Positions 1 through 13,160 are shown, numbered from the stretch's first letter. The stretch: 64,000 nucleotides of DNA from Amphiduros pacificus (GCA_949316495.1 OX439001.1:34711523-34775522); one strand, 5' to 3'. A program made the numbers and translations. The notes: generated by a model from the sequence alone, not told the origin.

Positions 1-173
1 TTTGTAATTTTTCTCTATAAACTGCTCCATTTTTGAAGAAAACAAATTGATTTTTCAAGGGTTGATATCACATGACATTTTTCATGTATTTTTCTTATCA
101 CGTGATTTTAGCCCTTTGCATGAAATGGTGGGATGAAAATGTAAGAATATAATTAAGTTACCTTTTCTTGCAG
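1..173 (+). other. 3' end of the last TRPC intron
   Basis: AT-rich sequence with no open coding, ending in a pyrimidine-rich tract and the acceptor TTACCTTTTCTTGCAG at 158-173. The channel-like reading frame starts in phase 0 immediately after the AG. The upstream exons, including the ankyrin repeats and the six membrane segments expected for this family, lie left of the window. Confidence 0.75.
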
Positions 174-860
174 ACTGTTATCAAAAGTGTTGTGAAGAGA
201 TATATCTTTGAGAGTCAGAAAGACGAGTCATCTCCGATGGAAGGGGAAGTTGAAGAACTGAAGCAGGACTTGTCCAGTTTTAGATTTGAAGTCTTAAACA
301 AGTTAGATAACCAGGCGCGTCAGCTACAAGAAGTGATAAACTCTCTAAGCGGGAAGTCAGAAATAGCCACTTTGCCTCCTCCACCTTCCTTTGGTAGTGT
401 CTATAAGGATAACAATTCTGTCGAAACAATGCCTACATTCATTCACAATGTCACTGAATGGAAATGTGATGACGTCATCACACCGGAAATAAATCTTATT
501 GGCCTGAGCCCTGGGCATGCGCCCTCAGAGACAGACTCTGTAATCAACGGGGATCAAGGTATGAACCTGACCGATATTGAGGCTAGTGATAGCTCCGTGC
601 AGGAAGAGGAGATCGTGCCACAATTTAGCCAACAAACACTGGGTGGTATTCCCAAGAGGAGTAAAAGCAAAGAAAGTCTTAGTGAACAGCCAAAGATAAA
701 GAAAAGGCCACGTGGTCGGAGTTGCTCTGATGATGACTGGTCCCAGCCCTCAACCTCTGGGGATGGGTCAGCTAGGCCAGCATGGAACCCACGCTATATA
801 AGCGCCAAGTCAAAAGAGGACCTCGATAAATTTATAAATCTGCTAGAATCATCATGCTGA
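174..860 (+). CDS. TRPC: Terminal coding exon of a TRPC (TRPC4/5-like) cation channel
   Basis: This exon encodes the last 228 residues of a short transient receptor potential channel, a receptor-operated, calcium-permeable channel of the plasma membrane gated downstream of phospholipase C. The diagnostic part is residues 1-45: TVIKSVVKRY followed by ELKQDLSSFRFEVL. I recall nearly the same block from TRPC4/TRPC5 and insect TRP/TRPL, where it lies in the cytoplasmic tail after the TRP helix and near calmodulin/IP3-receptor binding sequences. Residues 28-65 look helical and could start a coiled coil. The remaining tail is low-complexity, rich in Ser, Asp and Glu, with a basic stretch at about residues 159-183 (KRSKSKESLSEQPKIKKRPR). 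It ends LLESSC, not the PDZ ligand of vertebrate TRPC4/5. The exon is entered through a good acceptor at 173 and stops with TGA at 858-860. Membrane and pore segments lie outside the window. The subfamily is less certain than the family. Confidence 0.85.
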   Translation, partial: TVIKSVVKRYIFESQKDESSPMEGEVEELKQDLSSFRFEVLNKLDNQARQLQEVINSLSGKSEIATLPPPPSFGSVYKDNNSVETMPTFIHNVTEWKCDDVITPEINLIGLSPGHAPSETDSVINGDQGMNLTDIEASDSSVQEEEIVPQFSQQTLGGIPKRSKSKESLSEQPKIKKRPRGRSCSDDDWSQPSTSGDGSARPAWNPRYISAKSKEDLDKFINLLESSC

Positions 861-1622
861 TGTTTACCCAAGGATTACCTTGTTTTATGAGTTCTATTAC
901 TGCGGGTATTTTACTTGTGTTGTGCTTGATGTTGTCTCTTGCATTGAGCCATGACAGGGAACACCAACCACCACACAAGAGCATGTACTTTCAGAGTACA
1001 TGTCTAATTTTTTAATCTAATATGGTGCATAATACTGGAAAACTCATTTTATCCCACCTTCATATAATACGCTTAGAAGGAATTTCTCAGTGTTGTCTCA
1101 TATAGTGATCTGCATGAGGTGAAACAAATGGAGCCTATAAGATATGTCAACCTTTTACAGGAGAACTGATAACTTCTGGCCTCTAATATAATAGTCGTCA
1201 CACCTGATAGGATACATGTCTATGTTCAACAAATTGACAAAGATATATATTCAGATAACTATGATTATTGGCCGTCATCCTGTACAGTGTAGCTTCCTTT
1301 GTTTCACATTGTAATTCTGTAAATTATCATATAAATCATACAATTCCATGTGTACATAATATGTGACGTCATCAAAATACGTGTACATATGTGTATAGAA
1401 TGTGCCAAAGTGTTCAACATGCGCATAAACCATTTATCCTTCATTGTTATTGCTAATCGTGACCAAAGATTTCCAAGATATTACATTGATATGATCGAAT
1501 ACGTCTGGATATCATGGAATATGGCATTGTGATCACAAACCGAGTGGAATGGCGATGAAGATATATACAAATGATCAAATCTGGTTGTGCAGTACGGATA
1601 CCACACCTATGCACAAAATGAT

Positions 1623-1698
<76 letters not shown>

Positions 1699-1875
1699 CA
1701 GATATGGGAGAAAGGGTAGGAGCTACTGAAGTTAAGGTATCTCTAGGATACACATGGAAGAGATGCAAACCAATCAGGCTACAATACTCAATAGTGTCTG
1801 TATCATGCATTATTCCCAACAATACATTGACGTGCTCACTAATTGGAACAAATACTACATGTACATATAAATAAA
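861..1875 (+). other. Probable TRPC 3' UTR and polyadenylation region
   Basis: Non-coding sequence follows the TRPC stop codon. A variant poly(A) signal TATAAA lies at 1330-1335 and the first consensus AATAAA at 1870-1875, beyond an AT microsatellite. Either could end the mRNA; I cannot choose without transcript data. Confidence 0.4.
1625..1697. repeat. (AT)n microsatellite, 73 bp
   Basis: Uninterrupted AT dinucleotide tract. Frames that run through it on either strand only give Tyr-Ile repeats and are not genes. Confidence 0.98.
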
Positions 1876-4817
1876 TTTTTTTATTCATTTCATGAATTAT
1901 TTGGCATTTGATTGTGATATCACAACCTATGTAATTGAAGGTTTTAAGATTGAATATGCTATATTTGGTTTCGAAGGAGTGATGCACTCTGTAGTTTTTA
2001 CATAACCAATTGATTTTATTTAATGTAAAATACGAAGATAATAATTTGGTTGCATTGTGAAATCATAATCAGATGCCAAGATGCTTCGGAGAGATTAAGT
2101 CTTTCAAGTATAACTATATTGCTCGTACATATTGTTATCTTTTTGTGTTGCTATGTGTTACAAATTGAATCTCAACTCGTTAGAGAAGTGATAGACAATT
2201 TATAGATTTGTAAATTAATCATATTAATGTTACATCACAAGAACAGTTCATTCATTCTATGCCCTGTCGCTAAAATAGTATATATTTTTGCAAAAATATC
2301 CACGATAACAATTCTGTAATAATCATTTTCATATAATTGTACAAGTAAATCAAGTCCTATATAAAAAGTGAATGATATGAATCTTGACAGAATACTCCTT
2401 TTCGTATGTGTCGCCACCTATCGTGATTAAACAAGGTTATTTATGTGTCGCCCCCTATCGAGTATTTCAATGTTTTTAAGACAGGGCACATGATGGTTGA
2501 TCTGTGAAGATGTGTTTATGGGGCTGGATCTGTAAGCGTTCGTTATTTATATCACATAACGTTTGCACTCTATGTATATAAGTGTACTGACCATTGGTCG
2601 GCTATATTTCACTGTTATTGGAATAATACTCACAATGTGATATCATTGTATTGTCTCTGTTCATGAGCATTTGTAAATACTAATTGTTTTAAACTATAAG
2701 TACTATTAAATATAAAGCATTGATCATCGCAAAGCATCGGGCTTTTAGAGAAATATTTCCATACGACAACCGATCTTAAAGTGGTATTACCTTTTTGCCA
2801 TAATTAATCTTTGTAATATTTTTTTACATTTTGATTTTATAATAACTTTAACTGTGCTCTATCAGTTGTATTCATAAAATAGACAATTTATTTATTAACA
2901 GTCATCCGTAGTCAACCTGGCAAATAAGGAAAAAAATGCTTAAATTCTGTAAGAGAGTCATAGGAAATGTAAAATATAAAACATTGGTTCTGATTTTAAA
3001 ACAACAGGGTAATCTTTAAATATTGAACTAATTGCTGGTATAAATCACACATAATTAACATAGGATAATTTATGAATCAATAATTTTATGCTATTAGAAT
3101 AAATATTTCTGGGCTTAATTTATACATATGAACATCGACAGTAATGTAACATTTTATTATGATAAGTTTTTACTGCAAATCGAAATAATCAGAAAATTAG
3201 ATATTTAACTTTCTATCGAGATTTTCATTATGAGTAGAGAAATTACTTCAATCCAGTCCAGAAATGTTGATATCTGGGATACAATCATATCGCAATTTGA
3301 TTATCTGGAGGTAATCATATCTCAGATAAAGAAAATATTGTTAATACTTTTAGAATTGTGTATATTGGCCAGTTTAGTGCTGATTTAAGATGTTAAACAA
3401 GGGCAAATAGCGACAAAATTATTTAGATTCACCCAAGCAAGCTAGGACAGTCATAAATCATATTTCCTAGGTTATTTGATTATTACATTATTAGCATATA
3501 TCTATTTGACTCATTCTTTTGACTTCGTAAGTAGATCTCATATATTTAGAAATGCAAGATCTTCATGTAAAGACATTAAAACATGCCACAAGTTACCAAT
3601 AAAATTACATTAGATTTTTTCTGTTTTACTGATATGAGTATAACAAGTATTAATTATCGAAAATAAACAGTGGTATGACGAAATAATGATTCAATTAGCG
3701 TTTACAATAGAAGAGGCATTTCCCTCCCTTGTTAATAAACGTAAGCCACATTAGGCCAGTAAAAAAGAGGAGTCTTGTTTCTCATCGCCGCCTTCCCATA
3801 TTTCGGTTTAAGAGAAAACGAATTTCTGAGTGCCACCTCAAATAACTCTAAGGTGCAGCTGCAAGGTCTGGTATTTTTTTTATCAGTAGAAGAATACAGA
3901 AATTAATTGAAGCACATGAGTTTGATTTTATTTTAACCTCCTTGATTTTATTTTAACCTCCCAACGCGAACAAAAAGAAAATGATGAGAAACATGGATTT
4001 TTTCTCGGCCTTATTTCTTATTCTCTAGACGTTTGCTCAGCTTCACGTTGACCTTCAACCTACCAAGTTTATTGAGAGCCCTGTCGTGAAAGGGTGTAAA
4101 ATCTAGAACCAGAACAAAATATCCAAACCTTAGACTGAGATAACTAGTGAATGTTAACAAATCTTATTTGACATTTACTATATTGTTTCATAGTGTAGAA
4201 GACACCATTGCCTGTACCTCATCATCCCATCATTATACTGTTATTACTAATAAATACATGCTGAATCGGAATGGATTTGCTGTTTGTTATTTGACACATA
4301 CTCTATATTCTCCTGAGCACACCCTGGGCTTGGTTTAAACATATTTATTTCAACACAATCAGGAAACAACATATGTTATATAAACCCCTCTTGTGATGAG
4401 TGAACAAATTCATGGTTTATGCTAATTACATAGTGAATTAAATGTGCATTAATGTAATAAAGGTTGCTTTTACATAAAAAAAAATGAAAATAATATTACA
4501 TTAGACATTGCAGTGAGCTCTATGAAAACATGTTACTCAAATTCTTTGCACTTATATAGTCGCCCCCTTTATAGATAGATACAGCAGAAAAAAGGTTTTC
4601 GTTGTTTCTGTTGACAGGTCATATAAATGAGCTTTTAATGAACTGCATTTCATTCATTTTCTGGCATGGATGATGACAGCAGACCTGTCTCCAAAATAAA
4701 ACAATTCTCTTGGTTCGGGATTGTCCTTACTCACTTCTTTTTTAAACGTGTTATATTCAGTGATGGACCTCAGTTTTGAGTCTGATTCTAAACTCGAATT
4801 GTCTTTATAAATAAAGC
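1876..4817. other. Intergenic or intronic DNA, no gene seen
   Basis: AT-rich, no coding-like stretch on either strand. Two small direct repeats are visible: a 16-bp GTGTCGCC(A/C)CCTATCG pair at 2408-2423 and 2445-2460, and a 20-bp tandem duplication at 3921-3960. Confidence 0.6.
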
Positions 4818-5586
4818 GCTGTCTGGCTCACACACTGCCTGGCTCACACACTGCCTGGCTCACACACTGCCTGGCTCACACACTACCTGGCTCACACACT
4901 ACCTGGCTCACACACTACCTGGCTCACACACTGCCTGGCTCACACACTGCCTGGCTCACAAACTACCTGGCTCACACACTGCCTGGCTCACACACTACCT
5001 GGCTCACACACTGCCTGGCTCACACACTACCTGGCTCACACACTAGCTGGCTCACACACTACATGGTTCACACACTGCCTGGCTCACAAACTGCCTGGCT
5101 CACACACTGCCTGGCTCACACACTGCCTGGCTCACACACTGCCTGGCTCACACACTGCCTAGCTCACACACTGCCTGGCTCACACACTACCTGGCTCACA
5201 CACTACCTGGCTCACACACTACCTGGCTCACACACTGCCTGGCTCACACACTGCCTGGCTCACACACTGCCTGGCTCACACACTGCCTGGCTCACACACT
5301 GCCTGGATCACACACTACCTGGCTCACACACTGCCTGGCTCACACACTACCTGGTTCACACACTGCCTGGCTCACACACTGCCTGGCTCACACACTGCCT
5401 GGCTCACACACTGCCTGGATCACACACTGTCTGACCCATACACTGCCTGGCTCACACACTGCTTGACTCACACACCGCCTGGCTCATGCACTGTCTGGCT
5501 CACACACTGCCTGACTCACACACTGCCTGACTCACACACTGCCTGACTCACACACTACCTGGCTCACACACTGCCTGACTCACACA
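4818..5586. repeat. 16-bp minisatellite, about 48 copies
   Basis: Tandem array of CTGGCTCACACACTGC with point variants (ACTACC, AACTGCC, TGACTC). The period of 16 gives a 48-bp (16-residue) protein period in all frames, which keeps a 123-codon frame open by chance. The 3' third is more diverged than the centre. Confidence 0.97.
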
Positions 5587-8500
5587 ATTATCGAAAATAG
5601 TATTGAGAAAATAGTATTGAGAGTTGCAACAATGGACCGACATATTGCAACCCAAAAGATATTAAATCTGAGCTTAGATTTCAAATCTGAGTTTGAAAAT
5701 CCCTGTTCCAGAACAACGCCAAGACTGCAGCCAGTAGATGTCATTCAACATGTAGCTTCACGTGATTAAAGCCAGTACAACATTATATTGGATCAAAATA
5801 ATCCGGAGACAGTAAAAGGTCAGACACTGGATTTATAAGAAATGGTAGTGAGCTTGTGGCTTTTACCATTTTGAAAAAAAACGTTTTGAAAGCACTTAAT
5901 ATAAAAGAAACAAATACAACCAATCAAGTTGGATTTTCCACCTCATCATAAAACAATTGTACTGAATCAGTTGTGAAATGCATATCTAATTTGACTGTTA
6001 TTTCATGATATTATGATTTAAAAATTCCCCAGATTCAATGTCCTGTGGAAATATTTGTGACCAGGTGGCACTGCACTTCATATTTAGATAATTGCCATAA
6101 TACTTCCTACCAACATGACAAACAATTACAGATGTTGCAATAGTGCACAATGCAGATCTGTGTCAACATTTTGCGAGAGTAGCCTGAATGACATTGTTGT
6201 CTGTCAGATGAGGGTTGGTGTAATTGAACAAGACATGATACTGGAAACCTTTTGATGATTATTCTAAATATATCACGTCCTGATTTATGAAAAGAAAAGT
6301 AGGTTTCATGGGATGTGTGCTCCTTGCCTGATAAAACAAAAGGATGATCTACAAATGTTTTGATGGTTTTTTAAGCTAAAAAACTCAATTGCAAAATATT
6401 AGCTTTGTTTATAGAAAATGACCGAAACTTTTCAGAAGCAGTAGAGGCGACATTTTGCTAAAATCTGGTACCTGAGAAATTTAACTTCAGACTATGGTTT
6501 TTCATATTTACATTCAAATGGTATTTAGACTTGTAAGTATATTGTTTATGGTTATAAAAAATGTCATGTACAGATCAACAATTTATATAAAAATATTATG
6601 TCAAAATTAATGTAAGCTATTTTGATTACCATACAAATAATAACCTGTTTCTTAGACATTTATGACACAATGTACAATGATGACCTTGTGACATGTCAGT
6701 TATTTTGTCATTGCAAATAACAACTAATAATACAATAATAATCATATCTATTTTCATATATCTGCAAATGGGTAACATCTCTTAGTTTATTGATTTGGAG
6801 GACTGTCAGCTTATAATATTCAGTTTATAGGTTCTTGCTGAGCATAAAGGATTGTCACATTATGTCATCCCTCTAACTCTGGGAGTTTCATTTTCCTCAA
6901 CTGCATGTTCCATATATCCCACAAGCTTCTACAACAACTGCTACAACAACTGCTACAGAGACATATCTTGCTTATCTTTGTTAACACAGACATATCTTCT
7001 GCCTCCGGAAAATAGTGCCTTTAAACAAAATAATGTATTTAAACATAGTATTCTGTTTTAGCAGTTATCTATAGTTTTAGTACAATCGATACATGATAGA
7101 ATACTCAATTTAAAAACATCAAATATGAAACATACATTTACATGTTTGTTAAATAACTATATCAGCAGCGAAATAAAGAAAAATATGTGAATGATATATA
7201 TCAATTATGTGATACAGAGTACATAGTTGTTTCAATATATGTACAGTTCTACGGCTCTATGTTCTCTATTGACTGTGAAATAGGCGCTTTAGTTTTTGAG
7301 TTTTTAGGCGCTCTGTTCGAACCTTTGGGGGTTCATATTACCTTACAGATATTAAGCGTACAATGTTCCTGTGGGATAATTCAATTTGGGTTCACTATTC
7401 TACATCTTGCTTTTCTCATGGTCTTTAATGGATCCAGAACTGAGAGTGCCATGGTCTTACAATAACTGCAGTCAGATCGGCATGAAGCGCCACCTGGTTT
7501 AATTTGTTGCTTTGCCTATTATATCAATGTTAGAGTGACGGTACAGCCCATATCTCATCAGACTGGTGTTTGTAGCTTAAAGCTAGTACAGATTTCTTAT
7601 CATCCATGTGGGTTTCTGTCTCCGTGTGGGCCTCTTCCTTTCAGATTTATCTTTTCTCAAGGGAAGACATTTCATATCATGTAGTAAACAATTCTACCAA
7701 TTGCATATATTTGTACTTTACTTTCCAGCAGTTTGTCCAAGCAGAATATATAAAACAATACTTGTGATAAAAGTAGTATTAGAATAATCAAAATTATCAT
7801 CTCTTGTGCAATAATTAGTCAATTGACAAATGACCTATCAATGTGTTTCTCAATGTTTATAGTAAAAATTGCAGACCAACTCTCCATTTCCTATGTCTCA
7901 AATCGTTTCTGCTGAAAAATCCCATGAAGTACAGCAAAAGACAACTGCAATTATTGTAATTTAACATATCAATCTGCCAAAGCTTTGGCCACAAAAACAT
8001 TGATTTGAAGATTGACATCAGCAATATCTATTTCAATAAGTGCGTCATTACTGCTTGTTGGTAACAGATTGCCTAAATACACAGCAGAATAAACTTGTTG
8101 CACTCTGTCATCAGTTACAAAGACATCCCACACAACTGTGGATTAAAACCAGATTATTTTAATTGGGAACTAAAAATTTGAGATCACTAGCATGCACCGT
8201 ATAAATTGTGACCTCTCTGGTATCCTAAACCTTTCTCTTCTTAATATCTACGGCTCACTAGCAACATAAACATATAAATATATGAATTGTAAATATAAAT
8301 ATATTGTGAACGAATATTAAAACCAATAGTGAAACCCAAGTTTCTGTGTCATTTGAATGTAGATAAGTCTAAAATCCAATTCATCCATTGAACGCTTTGT
8401 CAACAAATCTTGCCTAGCTGCAGGTGATCTAGTTCAAAAACCTACTTGTTAAATGGTTTGCAAGCAGTAGGGTACACTGGAGTGATTTGGCTCACATTGC

Positions 8501-9672
8501 CCTACACATTGCCCTTCACAGACCACAACAATAGTCGCATGCCCATTAGCAGAGTAGTGGGTACATTCAGCAAGACGATTTTTGATTGGTCCTGGGACAT
8601 AGCTCGAATGTATCACAGTATCATTCCCACATATTATTATTAAATATCCCAAATCTCTGTAAGACTGCCTGTGACCTCTGTTATTTAATGGGAGCCTTAA
8701 CATATATTTTTGATTTTACACCCTTTTTGTGCAATATTAAGAAAAGTAAAAAACGCAACATAAGAGTTAGCAATATGAAGATAAAACCTTGAAATAAAAG
8801 ATGATGTTAGAGAACGATGAACCCGTTTTCACTCTTTGGCGAGCAGAATATCTAGTACAATCTTATTTGGAAAGGTGGTCTGACTGTTAACATTTTGAGA
8901 TATATATAACAAATGAAATCATTGATAGCTTGATACCAAATGTTTTTTTCAAGACAAACAAGTGAGATTTCACGGAATGTTATGGCAATTATGTAGTGTG
9001 ATAAACGATATATTCATATAAATGCAAATGGTTTGACATATTCACAATCTTATCACTGAGCTGTCCACGCTTTTCCTAATTTGATTTTTGTCATTACTTT
9101 GAAGAATAGATATGTGTCTGGCATTGATGTCTTGCATTGAAAGCCCTGGAGAGGAACAATCTGAAAGGATGTCTCAAACATATGTCACTCCCTTTTATAA
9201 TCTATGTTTAATATAATTCAGCATTATGACACACCTATTGAATAATTATATATTTTTACAAATGCAGTGCAGGAAAAACAAAGGCAGACTATTTTGGGTA
9301 AAATAATTTTTTATTAACTGAGTGAACCTTATATGATGAGGTTATAACAAATATCCACGAAACGTTGAAAGACATGTAAAAATACATCTTATATAAGTTA
9401 ACAGTAATATAATGCTATCCTACCTAGAAAGACTATAAGGAACAGGTTTCATTGACTAATATGTATGTTACTAAACAATTTAATAATTCACAAATCTTTG
9501 TTCTTTGGCATGGACAAGTAAATAGACAATGTATATACTGTATATGTTAAAAATCTACTTACAAGTAATTAACAATCATATGTCCTAGAACTATATACAA
9601 TTATTAAATAACCCCTTCCTAGGAATAGCTCTATTTATGGGGCGCTAAGTGAAACACTATAATATATTCATC

Positions 9673-9676
<4 letters not shown>
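5587..9676. other. Intergenic or intronic DNA, no gene seen
   Basis: AT-rich, with many short frames but none with codon-like composition, splice context or a recognised motif. Short ORFs at 6852-7061, 7187-7465 and 8446-8703 were read and rejected. Confidence 0.55.

Positions 9677-9749
<73 letters not shown>
9677..9749. repeat. (AT)n microsatellite, 73 bp
   Basis: Uninterrupted AT dinucleotide tract between unique AT-rich flanks. Confidence 0.98.
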
Positions 9750-9753
<4 letters not shown>

Positions 9754-11509
9754 GAACATTTTATATCATGATATGCGCGCTAAAGCATAATATGGGCACA
9801 GAGGGGATATTACATTTATATTTTACTGACAACCTGTTATGGGCCTGTCTCGATGTTTGATAAAGCCGAATGTATTTTCACGACTATTACCCATTTGAAG
9901 CCCTTTCAAATCCAACAGATTTTATATCTCAATATCTTTTCATCTTATATAATAGAGCTGTGCATGTATCATATATAACAACCATGTGTTGTTTATATGC
10001 TCAACTTTTGAGTAGCGATATCCAACAACATGTCAAATATAGTTTTCTCTGAATGATTCCCACCGCGAAAAAACTGCTTTTGTGGTTTCAAAAGATTCCC
10101 TCACATAGAAAACGATAATTTTATAGCGGCACAACACCAAAACCATTCAAACTGAAACTGATTGAATTTTGACAGATCGTGTCTACAAGCTGTCATGCAG
10201 TTCATTAATTTCAAAATACACTTTCAATGCCTCTGGAGAAAAAAATTACAACTGTCAGTCCGATATTAAACGCTTCTCGCAAATGATGAGTTTATTATGC
10301 ACGAAGGAGAGCATTGGAAATAGACCTCTCAATTCAAGGACTATGAGTACATGCCAAATCTCATTGGCTTTTCTATAAAACCTCTTCATGTAAGATGTCC
10401 TTAAGAAAAGAAAGGGGCTTGGACAGAAACAAACTAATTGTTGTATTAGAGTGGAGAAATCATGTGAGTTTATAAAATCAAATACTTGACCGCAAAGCAG
10501 ACTTTTATTTTCACTCTATTTGTTGCCATTGTTCAGTCATTTTTCTTCCACCACACCACATGAGGGTTAGAAATGTGATGAAGATACTACTATCCGATTC
10601 TTACATCAATAAAGAAATTGATTGACACTTTGTTTATATTAATGACCAATAGGCAAAATGATATTAAAGTAAAAATCTGGAATATCATTATCTATCCTTA
10701 ATACAAATTATCATTTTTTTCCAATCGATTGTCCGCCAACCTTAGAGATGGTTAAATCTTATTCATAAGAACCAGATGTTTGGTACACTTTGAATTGAAG
10801 AAGGCCATCTCAGCTTTAGTAAGTAAGGTTAGTGTATGCTTGTACCTTATGAACACCGGTTCAAATCCACAGTGCCAGGTCACTTCTCAAATATATCTTG
10901 ATATTTTCTCTGAAATCAGATCTTTATATCTTGTAAGCAAATATCTAAACGTAGACGTGAAGGTAAAAACTTTGATTTGAAGAGTTGTGGAGCGTTATTC
11001 TGTACGAGGCATTTTTATAATGTATGCACTTCTTTATGATGACCCGCCATGCTTTAAAAGCATATTTTGATTTCAGTGTTGATTCAATGATATTAAGTTC
11101 CTCACCCATAGTAAAAACCACTTAAATATCATCTCAAACCTATCTTAGCAAACACTAGGAAATCTATATTCATTGGATGATTAAATTCATCAATTCCCAT
11201 TGCATCTCCAATTGTATGTAGAGTATTCTTATTCTTAATGGGAATCGTCCATATATTTTGGCTTCAGGTCAGGTTCAAGCGTCACCCTATGTAAGATTAG
11301 AAAGAGGGTGACAGGTGTGTACAACTAAATCGCATGATGATTTTCAAAGGTCTCTATTCTGGGTATTATTAAAAATTCATGAATAATATTTGGCATAAAG
11401 CGGGAAGCACACAAGCAAATATACACCCAAGGGATTTGATGCTGGCAATTGTTGTGCTTGAGAAAGGTAAAGTGGCCAAGTTTACCACTTTGCGTCTGCA
11501 CCCCTCGAG
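9750..11509. other. Intergenic or intronic DNA, no gene seen
   Basis: Frames at 9870-10052, 10169-10378 and 10780-10980 have AT-rich, non-biased codon use and no splice or promoter context. Nothing else is recognised. Confidence 0.55.
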
Positions 11510-12055
11510 CAAGCCTCGTACTCGACTAAAAGGCCTTGTACTCCATTAGCAGGCATTGGTGTCCGCTTACAAGTCTTGGTGTCCGCTTACAAGCCTTGGC
11601 GTCTGCTTACAGGCCTTGGTGTCTGCTTACAAGTCTTGGTGTCCGCTTACAAGCCTTAATGTCCGCTTAGAAGCCTTGTCCGCTTACAAGCATTGGTGTC
11701 TGTTTACAAGCCTTGGTGTCCGCTTACAAGCCTTAATGTCCGCTTAGAAGCCTTGTCCGCTTACAAGCATTGGTGTCTGTTTACAAGCCTCGGTGTCTGC
11801 TTGGAAGCCTTGGTGTCTGTTTACAAGCCTCGGTGTCTGCTTACAAGTCTTAATGTCCGCTTACAAGCCTCGGTGTCTGCTTACAAGCCTCGGTGTCTGT
11901 TTACAAGCCTCGGTGTCTGCTCGCAAGCCTTGGTGTCTGTTTACAAGCCATGGTGCCCTCCTCACAAGCCTTAATGGGCCTCTCACAAGCCTTGGTGCAC
12001 GTTTAAAAGCCTTGGTGTCTGCTTACAAGCCTTGGTGTCGGCTTCATCAGCGAGA
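11510..12055. repeat. 20-bp minisatellite, left block
   Basis: About 26 tandem units of the type CTTGGTGTC(C/T)GCTTACAAGC, with variants such as TTAATGTCCGCTTAGAAGCC. Because 20 x 3 = 60, three overlapping Cys/Leu/Ser-rich frames stay open; they are repeat translations, not genes. Confidence 0.95.
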
Positions 12056-12967
12056 ATGAGTGACATAGCTCATGTAACGGGTTTATAGCAGTGGGAGGAG
12101 CGGACGTCCAGAAAGCACCCTGCAGAGCACTTTCAGTAGCATTCAATATTGGCCGATTTCTATTTCCATTCACCAAATCAACCACACAGAATGCCATTTT
12201 TTCAAAAATTATCAAAATGTTATACCCCAATTGACTCTACATTCAATATATTTTTTATTATATTTTTTTTTAATCATTTCTATTCATGACTAATTTTCTC
12301 ATATTTTTCAGGGAATATTTCTTCTTTTTTAGATATTATTATGATAACAGCAACTTATTGCTGATTATTTCCTGAAATTAGATTAATATTCAATTTATCT
12401 AATACCTCAAAAATAAATGTGAGGTCAAATTAAAGTCCGTCAATTTGTCACTTTTGTAACCCTACCGATATAAGCTATTTTTAATCATTTTAGCTTCATA
12501 ATAAATCTTGAAATTGACGGACTTTTTTTTCAATTTCTTTTTAGTATTAATGTGTTTTTCTGTGCAGTATTCTATATATTTTCATAAACTAACCCCCAAT
12601 AAGCTGGCATTTTTATATTATTTAAATAAAACTTAGTATTATTGTATTTTCCTCTGTTTTCCCTTATAGATTGACCACAAAACTATAAATTGCTCTCAAA
12701 TTGTTAATTATGAACACATTTTGATGAATAAGGACTCTACGAGCTCGTATTTGAAAGATGTAGATGATAGGATAATAAAACATGTAGATAATTTCGTTGA
12801 AATAGGCTTTCTATTTTCAAGGTCATTGAAAGGTCACTTCAAGGTCACTGGAAATATTTGATCAAAATAGCCTAAGAAGGTTGGCATTCGATCACATATC
12901 ATTTGTAGATGTATTCTGAGTAGTAAAAAAGTTATATCCCTATGTCTGCCATTTCTAGTGATGTTAC
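12056..12967. other. AT-rich segment between two blocks of one minisatellite
   Basis: About 910 bp of unrelated, strongly AT-rich sequence separates two arrays built of the same 20-bp unit. It contains the inverted-repeat element at 12432-12525. No coding capacity is seen. Confidence 0.7.
12432..12525. repeat. 94-bp element with perfect 15-bp terminal inverted repeats
   Basis: AAAGTCCGTCAATTT at 12432-12446 is the exact reverse complement of AAATTGACGGACTTT at 12511-12525, with 64 bp between. It could be a tiny non-autonomous DNA-transposon remnant or a hairpin. No convincing target-site duplication is visible. Confidence 0.6.
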
Positions 12968-13160
12968 AGGCCTTATTGTCCGCTTAGAAGCCTTGTTGCC
13001 TGCTTACAGGCCTTGGTGTCTGTTTACCAGCCTTGGTGTCTGTTTACCAGCCTTGGTGTCTGCTTTCAGGCCGTGGTGTTCGCTAAGAAGCCTTGGTGTC
13101 TGTTTACAGCCTCTGGTATCTCCATCAGGTCTTGATGCCCCTAACAAGCCTAGGTTCCTC
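12968..13160. repeat. 20-bp minisatellite, right block
   Basis: Same unit as the array at 11510-12055 (GCCTTGGTGTCTGTTTACCA and variants), about 8 copies decaying toward the right end. Confidence 0.9.

Noticed and set aside
470-477. CRE inside the TRPC exon as a regulatory site
   Set aside because: It encodes Asp-Asp-Val-Ile within the exon; counted for the motif excess but not called a functional element.
5063-5434. 123-codon plus frame with LPGSHTAWLTHC repeats
   Set aside because: Direct translation of the 16-bp minisatellite; the array continues outside the frame in both directions.
8446-8703. Overlapping frames on both strands
   Set aside because: Neither strand shows codon bias or a known motif.
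11556-12059. Three overlapping Cys/Leu/Ser-rich plus frames
   Set aside because: Translations of the 20-bp minisatellite in different frames.
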